From Saxidomus purpurata (Eukaryota > Mollusca > Bivalvia > Venerida > Veneridae): a DNA stretch of 64,000 nucleotides. Position 1 is the first letter of the stretch. The number at the start of each line of letters is the position of its first letter. The notes under the pieces are model-generated. The model was not told the DNA's origin. It made no database searches and saw nothing but the letters and a program-made list of their open reading frames with translations. The stretch spans positions 62,001-126,000 of the forward strand of contig JAFMSR010000015.1 in NCBI GenBank assembly GCA_022818135.1, written 5' to 3'. This document shows, in pieces, positions 1 to 11,509 of the stretch. The translations under genes and the position numbers were made by a program.

Positions 1-549
1 ACGTCAGATTCAGAACCTAACATAGCAGCCAATCGATTTAAATGCGTACCGTTAATTTGAACTGTACAACGTTTTAACGTGAAGTAATGACGTCAGTGTG
101 ATGACGAAACGTTTTCATTCATAGTTTTGTCTCCCGGAATCAAAACATTGTGTGACAGTTAATCCTGAATTTCTTGGCCTTTTTTAAAAAAAAACAAGGT
201 GAGGGTATTCTAAGGCTTACTTGACGCAATCAAAAATAATATTTAGGTTCTTAAACAAATCTTTTTCATGCGACTGATGTATTAATACTGGTATTATTTC
301 TATTTCTATATTTTATTTTTGCGCGGGAGTAAATTAGAAAAGTCGGAAGGAGCTACTTCCATGTCCGAAACTCCGCCTACTTTTCCGAGTGCTTTAATCA
401 TATTAATGCACTCGAATTGACTATAGAAATATACCGTAGGCATATTAGAATTCTTAATTAAGATACAGTTTTCAAATCTTGTAAAATGGCATAATTTTTC
501 ATGTTATTCAATTTGATAACTAAAAAAGAAAACATAACGAAAAAAAAGT
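1..549. other. No feature recognised
   Basis: AT-rich sequence without a convincing open frame or a repeat that recurs in the window. Confidence 0.5.
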
Positions 550-621
550 TCGGCTCCTTCGGGAATTGAACTCAGGACCTCTTGATCTCAAAGCAGACGC
601 TCTAACCACTGCGCCACAGTA
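550..621 (-). repeat. tRNA-like SINE head or degenerate tRNA
   Basis: On the - strand it reads TGGCGCAGTGGTTAGAGCG (A-box-like) followed 30 bases later by GAGTTCAATTCCC (B-box-like). The acceptor and anticodon arms do not pair, so it is not a functional tRNA. It is most likely the pol III promoter head of a SINE or a tRNA pseudogene. Confidence 0.55.
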
Positions 622-954
622 CAAAATAGGTACAACTATAAAATCCAAAGTATTCCAAATGGTCATTAAACAGGAAGTACTCATTACACATCCACTAGTA
701 AACCTATAAATATTCCAAAATGAAGCGTTTATTCAGCTCTAAAATAAGGCCTGACAGAAATAAATCAGTATATTGTATGTACGTGCACTATGCACTGTGC
801 CATTATTTGTAAGAGTGCATTCAATTGGCCCAAAATTACACATGACGTTAATAACGTCGTTTTTATTGGGTCGTTACTACTTGATTATACGATGACGTCT
901 ATGAAATAACGTCGCACAACGCGTATTTCGCGCTATAATATAGGAATAACTGTT

Positions 955-1095
955 TTGTAATTTTGATATTTGCGACCGTATATACGGTTTTTAATGGTTG
1001 CAAATATTTTTAACGGCGACGGCGTCAGCCGGAGCTGTTAAAACTGTTTGCGACTATTAAAACCGTATATACTGTCGCAAATGTCAAAATCACTA
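955..1095. repeat. Short foldback (ATTTTGAYATTTGCGA arms)
   Basis: Arms at about 958-1015 and 1037-1091 are inverted copies (ATTTTGATATTTGCGACCGT against its near reverse complement), separated by a GC-richer loop. A further partial copy of the TTTGCGACTATATATACG motif lies at about 1158-1192. Probably a small MITE. Confidence 0.55.
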
Positions 1096-1337
1096 AAAAG
1101 TTAACCCTTTTCTAACGCACAATGTGTCAAAATGCGATAATTAAAACGCCGTTCGAATTTTGCGACTATATATACGATATTTAATAGTCGCAAATTTAAA
1201 CGACGTCACCAATCAGAAACGACGTTACATCGGTACTGCGTTAGAAATAGTTTTTCTTCAATGTTATGCTTAATTAAATGTCATTTCAATTCAGTTAATT
1301 AGCGCAGACAAGTGTCAACACGTATATAATAAAAGGT

Positions 1338-1449
1338 TTATTAGTATAGTAATGTGATCCATGAGCCGGATAGGTTCTCATCGCGGTCGGATCTAGGACG
1401 CACGACTCGAGCAAATCAGGCATTCTGGATCACATTACTATACTAATAA
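1338..1449. repeat. Inverted repeat with perfect 24-bp arms
   Basis: The arm at 1338-1361 (starting TTATTAGTATAGTAATGTGA) is the exact reverse complement of 1426-1449, with a 64-base GC-richer loop. It is too short to code; it looks like a young MITE or foldback and would form a hairpin. Confidence 0.7.
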
Positions 1450-2592
1450 CCCTATTTTATTAAATGTGTCTCGATCTATGTAGTCAAAAGAACATTTAGA
1501 TCAATGTAAGCAGTGAACACTTATTTGTAATTTCGTATAATTCTATTTATAGTGAATGACCGTTGTTTGTTGAAGCCGTTTTGCTCATTGGCAAGAATGT
1601 CGTTATTCTCCAAATAACTCATGATTTGTTGAGGAAGGACGTATACAACTTGCTGATACAAGAAGGTAAACTAATTCCGCTGTAATGCATAGGGACACGT
1701 TTGTCGGAAGTTTGGTCTTATAATTGCCCTTCGTCAAATACAGTTGGAATAATACTGCTGTCTAAAAAAAGCTGGAGCAGTCGTTGGAATGTTATTATCG
1801 CGATATTTTTCAGTACATCATATTCCGTAAGCAGTTTCTATCGCTTCTTCAATACTTCTAATAATAATTGCGATTGCCTGTCTAGACGTATCGCTGTTCA
1901 TTAAGTTCTCCATTATAACGGACTTTGCTGGGGGTAGTATTATTGCTATATTCAGACACGTTCCTCGAATCAAACTCAAGCATATTAGGGGCACCACTTT
2001 TCCTCCGCTGAGGAGCGATTGGTATTCAACAACGTAAGAAACAGTCGAGTAACCTCGGGTAAGGTCAGATGTTTCGAGAACCGCAACCGCTTCTTTGAGC
2101 CTCCCTCAAGTTATAATTTTGAATATCACTCATATGGGTAATATATAAACAAAAGTGAAGAGGTTTAAATACCAAGAGTAGCTTTAAATGTATACGGACG
2201 GTCTCCATGAAGAATCTATTGATGTATTTTTTAAGTAAAGATTTTCAAAAAGATGAGCTGATCAAATATTTTGTTTGGTAGGTTGCTAGGCGCGGGCTTC
2301 CTGTCACAGCTCATCTCCAACGGAAATTTACTACACATTTCCCAGCCAACAGTTACAAGAGAATGAAAAGTATACGTGTTAAATTAATTCAGAAGACTAA
2401 ACTTAATATAATATACCTTAAACACTGTACGTTCCCTTTTTCTATTGTTTTATTTGCATATTTTGCCTTAATATTATGTAAAGAAAGAGCAGAAATAGAT
2501 ATAGGAGTAGGCATGGAACTTCTGAACAGTTTGTCGTTTCATGACCGAAAACACTTTAAATATAGCCATATCTCTCACGCGCGGAGATATAT
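1450..2592. other. No feature recognised
   Basis: Only short open frames without recognisable domains; no repeat shared with the rest of the window. Confidence 0.5.
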
Positions 2593-2983
2593 GCCCGTAT
2601 TCTAAGCCAGCACTCAAGCTCATGCTCCACTTGAACTCACTGGAGGAATGCTCAAGGAAAGCTCGCGGAACACTCAAGTGACTGGCTGTCAAGTATAGAA
2701 TCGGTATTCATATTCGCCACTCAACCTTTACTTTATGGAGTATAGTCGAAGTTTACTTACTACATGCATTCTGTAGGCAAACCGTATTTTTTCACAGACT
2801 TGGAAATAAATTAATTAAAAGAATTGGTGAAAACAAACTTTTTAAGGATGTTAAATATATTAAGAAAAAGAAATCGGAGTTGCACACTGCTTGCGTGTTA
2901 ATGGAAAACATCATTCCAGTTACTGTACATTTCAGCTGCTGGACCACCTGTATTATAATGCAAAACAATAAATTGCACAATTA

Positions 2984-3958
2984 CACTCAACTACTTTTCT
3001 AAGTATACACCTTAAAGAAATCTTGTAATTTATTCAATGTTCAAGATATCTTGATGAATATTTTAAAGTCATAAGATCAAAGGTTGATATTGAACATTCC
3101 ATCAGAGTTATAAAGATATGTACCAAACACATGGTACGCAGCGCTGTTAACACAATAACACCAATATTCAAAAGTCACAAAAACGTTAAAATTACCAGAC
3201 TGTCTTCAATCTGCGTGTAACACAGACGACCATTTATGATTCACTAAAATAAATTAGCAGTTATGTGGCAACGTTTGATCATTCATATCCTTTATGAAGA
3301 TGTTCTTGGGCAGATGTAAAGTGTAAAAAGGAATTCTGAGACTTTTGCTTGACTCTTATTCTCCACTCTATTTCGATCGGATGAAGATTTGATGGAAAAT
3401 GAGCACCCTAATGTTTTTTCAACTCATTTGTGGCTTGGACGTAATCGTCTTCAAAAATTGGTATTTGGTACTTCTCGTGAATCTCAAATGGTCAGTTTGT
3501 GGTGTGAAAACGTCACTTTGGAGAAATTACAGCACTGTTTTGAACCAAATGCTCCAATTGACGAGGTTTGTTGGATAAATGCACGGGAAAGGACATTTTT
3601 ATAAGGTTAGATGGATCAACTCCGTGAATAAATTTAGCGTTGAGAGGATATTTTTATGAAAGCGGGATATATGAAATTGATACCAGAAACCATGTTTTGA
3701 CGAAAACTTTACTGTTCTAGATAATTTAGAAGAAATCTAAGATTACCATAATTTACAGTTTTGTGAATTTCATATTTAGGGGTGTGGTGATGAAAACTCT
3801 CTGAGACAATGAAATCACAATTCATGCTCATCAACTTTATATCGAGTATTGCGAGAATGAATCCAATAATTTGTTGACAAATTTTCATGACCGTATCTTT
3901 TAAAATGATTTTGATATGACACATAATTGAGGTGTATACTTAGAAAAGTTGTTGAGTG
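2984..3958. mobile_element. 975-bp MITE-like element with TA target duplication
   Basis: The terminal inverted repeats are 29 bp with one mismatch, beginning CACTCAACTACTTTTCTAAG at the left end. TA flanks both sides (2982-2983 and 3959-3960). The opposite arm of the surrounding foldback preserves the uninterrupted target (ACAATTATATACAAGG near 5825-5840), so both the borders and the duplication are supported. TA targets are typical of Tc1/mariner-like elements, but the ends do not start with CAGT. The internal frame at 3389-3604 has no recognised domain. Confidence 0.75.
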
Positions 3959-4325
3959 TATATGCAAGGATTTCTTTGAATATTTCTTTCTTTAACTGAA
4001 AAGATAAATCATGTTGCCTTTTATTATTCATATTTATCACGGTCGAAATAATGCAACCCTATCGATAGATGTATGTTTATAAAAAAAACAACATACGATA
4101 CATGCATTAATGATCTTTTTAGCAAACTTTCGAAATTGGCTGATATAAGAAAGTAGTTAATGCAGTCATTTACAGAACTTAATATCAGTTGCAAGAACTT
4201 GTTATACAGTCGCTTTAACATTTAATAATTAAGTCTAAGTGAAATACTATACAGTTTTACTTTTTAAGCGATCACCCGGGGGACAAGTTAATTGTTAATT
4301 TGTTAAAAAAACAATCTCAAAAAAC

Positions 4326-4660
4326 AAACTTAAAAAAATATCGTATGCATTAACAATACTTGAGTGGATCTGAAGTGACCGTGATGGCCACTCAACAAAA
4401 CCTAACTATTTGGAGTGAACTCAAGCGAAACTTACCTTTGTGAAGTCACAACTCGAACTAACCCTCAGTGAGTTAAGTAGTTATAAGTAGGTGTTATTGC
4501 CTAACGGTACCATGGATCGCTCAGGTAAGTCACAGTTGGTATTCAAAAAGGATAGTTGCGCTGGAGTTCACTCCAAATAGTTAGGTTTTGTTGAGTGGCC
4601 ATCACGGTCACTTCAGATCCACTCAAGTATTGTTTATGCATACGATATTTTTTTAAGTTT
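4326..4660. repeat. Inverted repeat, about 105-bp arms
   Basis: 4326-4431 and 4555-4660 are near-identical inverted copies (for example CTTGAGTGGATCTGAAGTGA in the left arm), with a loop of about 120 bases. It sits inside the loop of the 3.7-kb foldback. Confidence 0.75.
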
Positions 4661-4700
4661 TTCAAGTATTGTTTGTGAATACGATTATTTTTTAAGTTCA

Positions 4701-4985
4701 AAATGTTCGCCTATCAGCCTTATAATATACAAGATATAAATGTTTGCCATGTGGAAATCACTCATAAGCCTAGGTTATCAACTTGTATTTTACCCGTTTT
4801 GCATTAACTACACATGTTACTGGTGTCTATCGACGCAGAACGTACAAAAATAAATTTGTATTATCTTCAAAATAATGTACATGACTGTACTAGATTTTCT
4901 CTGCTGCTGGCAGAATTCCATCACATGGCTAAAATGTATATCTTGTACATTTGTATATTATAAGGCTGATTGGCGAACATTTTAT
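4701..4985. repeat. Inverted repeat (AAAATGTTCGCC ends)
   Basis: Arms at about 4701-4740 and 4937-4983 are inverted (AAAATGTTCGCCTATCAGCC against its near complement). A small MITE-like unit adjoining the previous inverted repeat. Confidence 0.65.
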
Positions 4986-5258
4986 ATACTTGTATGATTG
5001 ATGGCCCTAGATGTGCTAAAATGATCTAAATATGCTTAAACAAATGCACCATAGCCGTTTTTTTGTCTTATTAACCTTTTAGTTCGTAAGGCAACTTTCT
5101 GATAAGTCAAACTTACTTGAGAGACCGATTAGCGCATTCACGGCTTAACACACCCGCGTTTCACCAATGCCACTATACGCCACAATCTGCGCGGTCGGTT
5201 CAAAGGTTTGCATAAGCATATATTTGTTGTTTACCGAACCTTGCTGACTATAAATAAA

Positions 5259-5259
<1 letters not shown>

Positions 5260-5322
<63 letters not shown>
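5260..5322 (+). repeat. (GAT)n microsatellite
   Basis: An uninterrupted run of about 21 GAT units, expected to be length-variable. Confidence 0.95.
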
Positions 5323-5324
<2 letters not shown>

Positions 5325-6257
5325 ACATGTTGCATTATGGGGCTAATATTATTGAGCCCAAACTGAATCATTAAGGACAAAATAATTATGTTGTATTAAG
5401 AGATCGTTTTATTAAGAGATAACAATTTACTTGTCCCTCAGGTGGTCGCTTAAAAATTACACTGTATAGTATTTCATTTGGATTTAATTATCATAAAAAT
5501 GTTAAAGCGACTTTATAACAAGTTCTTGCAACTGATATTAAGTTCTGTAGATGACTGCTTCCTTGAGTTCTGACAAGTACTTGCGCCGATAGAAGGGATT
5601 GAAGAAGTCGCTGTGACTTTCCATTGACACGTCCTCCTTCTAAGGAATCTGACGCTCTACTTTCTGATACAATAAATTTCGAAAGTTTACTAAAAGGATC
5701 ATTTATGCTTTTATAAACAGGCGGTATACATCTATCGATAGGGTTTCATTATTTCGTGATAAATACGAATAATAAAAGACAACATTTATATTTTCAGTTA
5801 AAGAAAGAAATATTTATAGAAATCCTTGTATATAATTGTGCAGTTCATTGTTTTGCATTATAATACAGTTGGTCCAGGAAGTGAAATGTACCGTAACAGG
5901 AAATGATTTTTTCCATTAACACTCAAGCAGGGTGCAAATCTGATTTCTTTAACATAATAGATTTAACATCCTTTGCTTTCTATGACAGATATTTATTTTT
6001 TGCACCATATCTTTTAATCAATTTATTACAAGTCTGGAAAATAATAATGTTTTGCCGTTTTTAACGACGGTCTACTGAATGCATGTAGTTAAAGACAACT
6101 CCGGGGATATTCCACACAGTCAAGGTAAAGTGGCGAATATGAATACCGATTCTATACTTGAAGGCCACTCACTTGAGTGTTCCTTGAGCTTTCCTTGAGC
6201 ATTCCTCCATTGAGTTCAAGTGGAGCATGAGTTTGAGTCCTGACTTAGAATACGGGC

Positions 6258-6790
6258 CTAACAGTCTTTCGGATAAGACCTAAAACCGAGGTCACATCAT
6301 GTATGGGCATGTAAAAGAACCAGGGGTGTCTCTGGATTACCACGTCATTACCATAGTTCTTTATTAGTAAATTTTACGGCTAAAATACCGTTATATATAT
6401 ATCTCGCCACAGTCCGTTGTTTCAGGACCACGAACACTTGGTTATATTTACATTTAGAACAATGGAAATATCAAGTCAGTTTGTCTGTTTGATCCCCAGG
6501 TGTGGACACAGGGACAGAAACACAGTAACACCAACACACCTACATGAACACGAGTTTCAAACTTTTACAACTTTGCGCGTTATTGCGAAGGCAATTATAA
6601 ATAATAAAGGAAGAAGTATGACTGGATTGTCATCTGTAATACAGATTTGAGGCATTTTGAAGTAGATTTTGAACGGCAGTAAAAATTATTTTGTTCCGGT
6701 TTTCAGCCGCCAATCTGTCCGTAACGCTGCCGGGGTGCCAAACATATAGCATATGAGGTATATTGAGGTCGATATTAAAAGGGCATAAGA
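6258..6790. other. No feature recognised
   Basis: A 77-codon open frame at 6417-6650 has no recognisable domain and no splice context that would support it. Confidence 0.5.
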
Positions 6791-6794
6791 ATTT

Positions 6795-8010
6795 CATTAT
6801 CTGCTACTGCTACTGCTAACTACTTCAAATACCAACTTCAGCTATTTATAATTTGCTACTGCTACTGCTAACTACAACTACTGCCAACTTCACCTTTTGG
6901 ATTTGTTTTTGCTACTGCTACTGCCAGCTACTGCTACTGCAAACTACACGTTTTTGATCGTTTGCTACTGTTACTTCCAGCTACTGCTACTGCCAACTTC
7001 ACGTTTTTGATTTTTCGCTACTGCTACTGCCAGCTACTGCTACTGCCAACTTCACGTTTTTGATTTTATACTACTGCTACTGCCAGCTACTGCCAACTTC
7101 ACGTTTTTGATTTTTTTTTGCTACTGCAAGCCACTGCTACTGCCAACTTCACGTTTTTTTATTTTTGGCTACTGTTACTGCCAGCTACTGCTACTGCCAA
7201 CTTCACGTTTTGGATTTTCTGCTACTGCTACTGCCAGCTACTGCTACTGCCAACTTCACGTTTTGGATTTTCTGCTACTGCTACTGCCAACTTCACGTTT
7301 TGGATTTTTACTACTACTACTGCCAGCTACTGCTACTGCCAACTTCACGTTTTTGATTTTCACTACTGCTACTGCACGCTACTGCTACTGCCAACTTCAC
7401 GTTTTTGATTTTTCGCTACTGCTACTGCCAGCTACTGCTACTGCCAACTTCACGTTTTTGATTTTATACTACTGCTACTGCCAGCTACTGCCAACTTCAC
7501 GTTTTTGATTTTTTTTTGCTATTGCAAGCTACTGCTACTGCCAACTTCACGTTTTTTTTTATTTTTGGCTACTGTTACTGCCAGCTACTGCTACTGCCAA
7601 CTTCACGTTTTGGATTTTCTGCTACTGCTACTGCCAGCTACTGCTACTGCCAACTTCACGTTTTGGATTTTTACTACTGCTACTGCCAGCTACTGCTACT
7701 GCCAACTTCACGTTTTTTTTATTTTTTGCTACTGTTACTGCCAGCTACTGCTACTGCCAACTTCACGTTTTGGATTTTCTGCTACTGCTACTGCCAGCTA
7801 CTGCTACTGCCAACTTCACGTTTTGGATTTTCTGCTACTGCTACTGCTACTGCCAACTTCACGTTTTGGATTTTTACTACTGCTACTGCCAGCTACTGCT
7901 ACTGCCAACTTCACGTTTTTGATTTTCACTACTGCTACTGCACGCTACTGCTACTGCCAACTTCACGTTTTTGATTTTTTGCTACTGCTACTGCCAGCTA
8001 CTGCTACTGT
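6795..8010 (+). repeat. TACTGC-rich minisatellite with higher-order structure
   Basis: Units of about 50 bases combine GCTACTGCTACTGCCAGCTA with CCAACTTCACGTTTTTGATT. The block 7107-7503 is followed by a diverged copy of itself (7505-7974), marked in both by a T-run and a CTAYTGCAAG variant, giving a higher-order unit of about 400 bases. Because TACTGC lacks stop codons in these frames, long low-complexity open frames (up to 170 codons) arise here; they are not taken as genes. Confidence 0.9.
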
Positions 8011-8019
8011 AATATGAAA

Positions 8020-9265
8020 CAGGTTTGATTCTTTATCTTGGTTTTATGCTTTTGGACACTCTGCAATTATATTTTAGGTTAGTCGATATCTTACAAGAAA
8101 GATCTGACTTAAACTGAGATGGCTTTTCCACTACATTCTACAATTGTTTTCTATTTTGTGGTAAATATTTAGCATACAGAAAAATGTAGTATTGTTTTAC
8201 AAAAGTAGATCTGAACTTTGATTAAACATTATTTGAAAAGAAATATCGTCCGGCTCAAAGTAGCCGAAAAGAATGCACCAAAATTATGCACGCAATATTT
8301 TGTAAAGATTATAAGATAATGATTCTGATAAAAGCTGTATGTTTATGACCACCGCCGGAACAAAGACCCGGGATGATCTTAATTTGTATGAACCCTGGTC
8401 TTACTTGATTATACATGGAGAACAGCTTCTAAAATCTTCTTGTCTCAGACCACAGAGCCCAGAGCTTAGATGATTAGATTGAAGCATTGCCTAGTCGTCC
8501 TGTACCAAGATTGTTCAAATTATACACATTGGGTCCAAGCTGATTTTAAATTGAGATATATAAGAAAAACTTTTAAAAATCTTCTTTTTTCAAACCACAA
8601 GTCCCAGAGCTGAGATAGTTAGCTTGTAGCACTGCCTAGTGGTTAGGTACCAAGATCGTTCAAATCATACTACTTAGGTACGAGTTAACTGTGCCCGGGA
8701 TCATTATTTCAAGTTTTAACTTGTTTGGCTGACCTTCACATACTGATCTACATTCTGTTTGAAACTACACCAATGAAATTTGGACCATGTATATTGTTTT
8801 GCTTGTAGACTTCAACTGCAATATTTCAACATCTGCTGACCTACTGTCCTACTTTCTTTTCTTTGAAGCCATAACAATAAAATATGAACTCTATGCATAA
8901 GTTTTCATGCAAATTTGAAGTTTGACCTTGATTGACATCGACAATGACGTACTGAACTATGGTCTGTTTTTAGTTTATGCTAATTTATTTAAGCTCGATT
9001 GTGAAGAAAGCTTAAAGCTACAGTACTGGTCTGTTTTTGAAGCTGAAGCAATTAAATTTGAACCAATGTACAGTTTTAAATGCAGATTTCAACCATGACC
9101 TTAGCTCACCGTGACCTTTGGTCTAGTTTCTGATTTTTAGACTAGAGAGATGAATTTGGACTATGTATACAGTTTTAAAAACTAATTTCCAAAATTCATA
9201 AGACAAACTTGATTATGACCTTTTGCCCTGCTTTCTTGTTTTAAAGTGCAATGATGCCATCATAG
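8020..9265 (+). mobile_element. Old Helentron-like copy (degenerate)
   Basis: Between 8380 and 8690 two decayed copies of the 160-bp core repeat seen at 53-62 kb are recognisable (CAGAGCTTAGATGATTAG, then CCTAGT, then ACCAAGATTGTTCAAATTAT). The stretch ends with GCCATCATAGCCCTCTCTGG near 9255, a worn version of the terminal hairpin found at 52.76 and 54.94 kb. The borders on the left are uncertain. Confidence 0.5.
8972..9026 (-). repeat. Tail-only SINE insertion (55 bp) with 12-bp target duplication
   Basis: On the - strand it contains the tail CACAATCGAGCTTAAATAAA that also ends the SINEs at 26.5 and 35.9 kb. Exact direct repeats TGGTCTGTTTTT flank it (8960-8971 and 9027-9038). It is therefore a retroposed, strongly 5'-truncated copy, landed inside the old Helentron-like copy. 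Confidence 0.75.
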
Positions 9266-9764
9266 CCCTCTCTGGTCTTATTGAAGAGTACCTTCTACAT
9301 TCAAATGCATAACTTTGACAACGTTTTGCTTTGGATTCTCCTGTGTCATTGTGTAGCTAGTAGATTTCCTTTCTTGCTTCCTGGTTCTAGGTCGAGCTTG
9401 GTGACCTCAGATAGTTTGTGGTGGACTTCTATGCAGCTCAGAGCCCGGCGCTCGTTCTCCCTAGAGGCACCAAAGATGTCCGGCGCAATCCATATTTGCT
9501 CTAGATGACTTAGCAGACATTAAGAGAGGATTGTTAGAGAATGCCAAACTGGTAATCTGACTTCCCCGTGATTATAAACAATTCTCCATGCTCTACTCAA
9601 AACTCATACTCCGTGCTCAAACTCATTCTCAACGGAGAATCATGCTCAAGTCATGATTATAAAACGTCCCGAGTACGTACTCCACGGAGCACGGAATTTT
9701 TAATTACATAAGCGGCCCGATTGTTTGTTTACAACTTCCGTGTCGTCTGTCACTTTTGACAGCT

Positions 9765-9949
9765 ATGGAGAGCAAGAAGGCTGTAGAAAGAAGATGGACA
9801 GCTCCCGAAGAGCTAACACTCATAGACTTGGTATTAAGTCATGAGGAAGAGCTCTTCGGGTGCCTGAAGGGCCCGGTTTCTTCTGCAACAGGCCGGACGG
9901 AGCAAAGGCGAGCGGTCCTTTGGGCCGAGATTGTAGATACTTTGAACAG
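9765..9949 (+). pseudogene. Myb/SANT-like protein of the Harbinger element, first exon only
   Basis: Starts at ATG 9765 and encodes MESKKAVERRWTAPEELTLI and so on to DTLNR; a TTG-started frame from 9756 adds only three residues. The W-x-x-x-E-x-x-x-L-I-D-L-V pattern and the acidic HEEELFGCL helix fit the trihelix/MADF-like DNA-binding protein that accompanies PIF/Harbinger transposases and helps them bind DNA and enter the nucleus. The frame closes with TAG at 9951, but AG|GTAGAT at 9949/9950 is a plausible splice donor, so this may be exon 1 of a longer ancestral gene. No second exon is visible before the transposase remnant. Confidence 0.65.
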
Positions 9950-10256
9950 GTAGATCTATCAACATTTTTTTACAGAACATTTTACTAAACCGCAGATCTT
10001 TGGTAATGTCAGATTTTAAATTCTTGCATACCAGATGGGGATTTCTAACTTACCGGACAGAAAAATCTCTATTTTTAGCAGTGATGGAAAATCTTATCTC
10101 ACATAGGGTTATCCCACACTCCGCGTGCACATCACATAAAAATCGAAAAATGACTGTACAATTTTTATTTTTGAAATAAACATAGGGTTATGGGTATTCA
10201 TTTTCTTAGTTAGATCATTTTCTATCCATCTATATCAGTTTTGAAGTAAAATTCGA

Positions 10257-10580
10257 TTAAAGAAGCGTTACATTCCTCACAATTCTACTGACTGTTGCCC
10301 TTGACAGAGCTAAAGAATCACCAATCAATTGGTGGATGGCTCCTGTAGCCAAAAACCTCAATGTGACTAGCAATTGTAGCAAGGACGGAACATGTTCCTC
10401 CTTGTCTGTCTGGAAAGGTCTGGTAACAAACCCAACACATGCAGTATAGTAACATCTCTCGAACACCTCCTCCTCAGTAAACATTTCAAGGGGATTAAAT
10501 CGGTCATGGAAAACCCTTGGCCGCCGTAAAATGGCACGACGCCGACGCCAACGCTGCCGGACGCGTAATCGAGCAGCCAT
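10257..10580 (-). pseudogene. HARBI1-like (PIF/Harbinger) transposase, N-terminal fragment
   Basis: 107 codons from ATG at 10580. The segment RRPRVFHDRFNPLEMFTEEE, then F-E-R, then SLLQLLVTLRFLATG and SRATVSRIVRNV is the standard N-terminal region of HARBI1-type transposases, including the helix-turn-helix-like TVSRIV. It stops with TAA after V-T-L-L, before any of the three DDE acidic residues; a complete transposase is about 350-400 residues. The loss fits an internal deletion rather than scattered decay, because what remains has no frameshift. It could not transpose on its own. Confidence 0.8.
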
Positions 10581-10762
10581 TTTGTATGCTGAGAATGCTT
10601 CTGAGAAAGCATAAGAGCATTCTCACAAAAAAATAAGTATATGCTCAAAATGAGAACGTTCTCAAACTGAAAAAGCTTTATAATCACTACAATTTGAGAA
10701 CGTTCTCCAATTTGAGCATGGAGTTTGAGTTTGAGCATGGAGAATTGTTTATAATCACGGGG

Positions 10763-11509
10763 CATAAAATTTTTGTTCTTAGTTATCCGACCCTTAGTTT
10801 CCGATGCAAACACCTTTCCTCGAAACACAGGAGGGACCTGGTCCTATCTATTTACCTATAGATGTGAGTCTGTTCAAGGGCAAGTCCACACACCGGTTGA
10901 ATAAAGCATGTCTCGGGGCAGACCTCCTCAGAATGCCTTGCAGTTCAGCCTGAGACCGCGAGGTGCTCAGTGTTCGTGTGTCGTGCATAGGGCTTATCGA
11001 TGGAAAAGCTATGTACTGACAGAGGCGGTTCCGCACTCGACTGCTTTTTCGCGATATGCTATCTAGCACGGTGAAAAAGGACATGTATATATGCGCCATA
11101 TGTTGAAAATATGCCGAAAAGCACATAGCCATCACGTATATAGAATTATTTGTTTTTAATTACAAATAAGCCAAAATATGTTTTCTGGCTCTAGCAGTTG
11201 AGATAATGGTACAAAAAATGGCGTCAGTAATGAGTATAATCAATGACACCCGAGACGTGCGATGTTATTAAATGTTCATGACACAGGAAACTTCGTTTTC
11301 ACGTCATTTTCCCATGACGACGGTCAATTCAGTTGGATATTTATCTTCCTGCTATCTTTAATTATTCTGCAAGTTTGAATATTAATCTTTCAAAATAATT
11401 TAAAACGTTTGAAGCCCAAAACATTACCTTTAGCAACGATATGACTTACATAGAAATTAAAATTCTGAGAGAAAAAAACTGTCAACCATTTGAGTTTTCA
11501 GACTAAAAA
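10763..11509. other. No feature recognised
   Basis: A 95-codon frame on - (10848-11135) has no recognisable domain. Confidence 0.5.

Larger units (their letters stand above)
2593..6257. mobile_element. Long foldback/long-TIR element (3.7 kb)
   Basis: Inverted arms start GCCCGTATTCTAAG at 2593 and end with the complement at 6257. The left arm (2593-2983, resuming at 3961-4300) matches the right arm (about 5440-6257) with moderate divergence; the left arm is split by a 975-bp insertion and the right arm carries about 90 extra bases near 5560-5660. The loop holds two smaller inverted repeats and a GAT microsatellite. No transposase is visible. No clear target duplication was found, so the class is undecided. 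Confidence 0.65.
9564..10762. mobile_element. PIF/Harbinger DNA transposon, internally deleted
   Basis: Bounded by inverted ends beginning CCCCGTGATTATAAACAATT at 9564, with the reverse complement ending GGGG at 10762; the match continues imperfectly through the CTCCATGCTC... part. Inside are the starts of the two proteins typical of this superfamily, facing each other: a Myb/SANT-like protein on + (9765) and a HARBI1-like transposase on - (10580). Only about 300 bp separate them and the DDE catalytic part of the transposase is absent, so this is a non-autonomous deletion derivative. The flanking trinucleotides (CTT left, CAT right) are not an exact target duplication. Near the right end are several GAGAACGTTCTC-like palindromes that may be transposase-binding sites; that is inference. 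Confidence 0.8.

Noticed and set aside
3389..3604. 71-codon frame inside the nested MITE as a transposase remnant
   Set aside because: No recognisable catalytic or DNA-binding motif; it may be chance or an unrecognised remnant, so no call is made.
7107..8017. Overlapping open frames of 96-170 codons
   Set aside because: All are translations of the TACTGC minisatellite; several frames are open at once because the unit lacks stops.
10367..10828. 153-codon frame on the - strand
   Set aside because: It is in another frame over the Harbinger transposase fragment and has no domain of its own.
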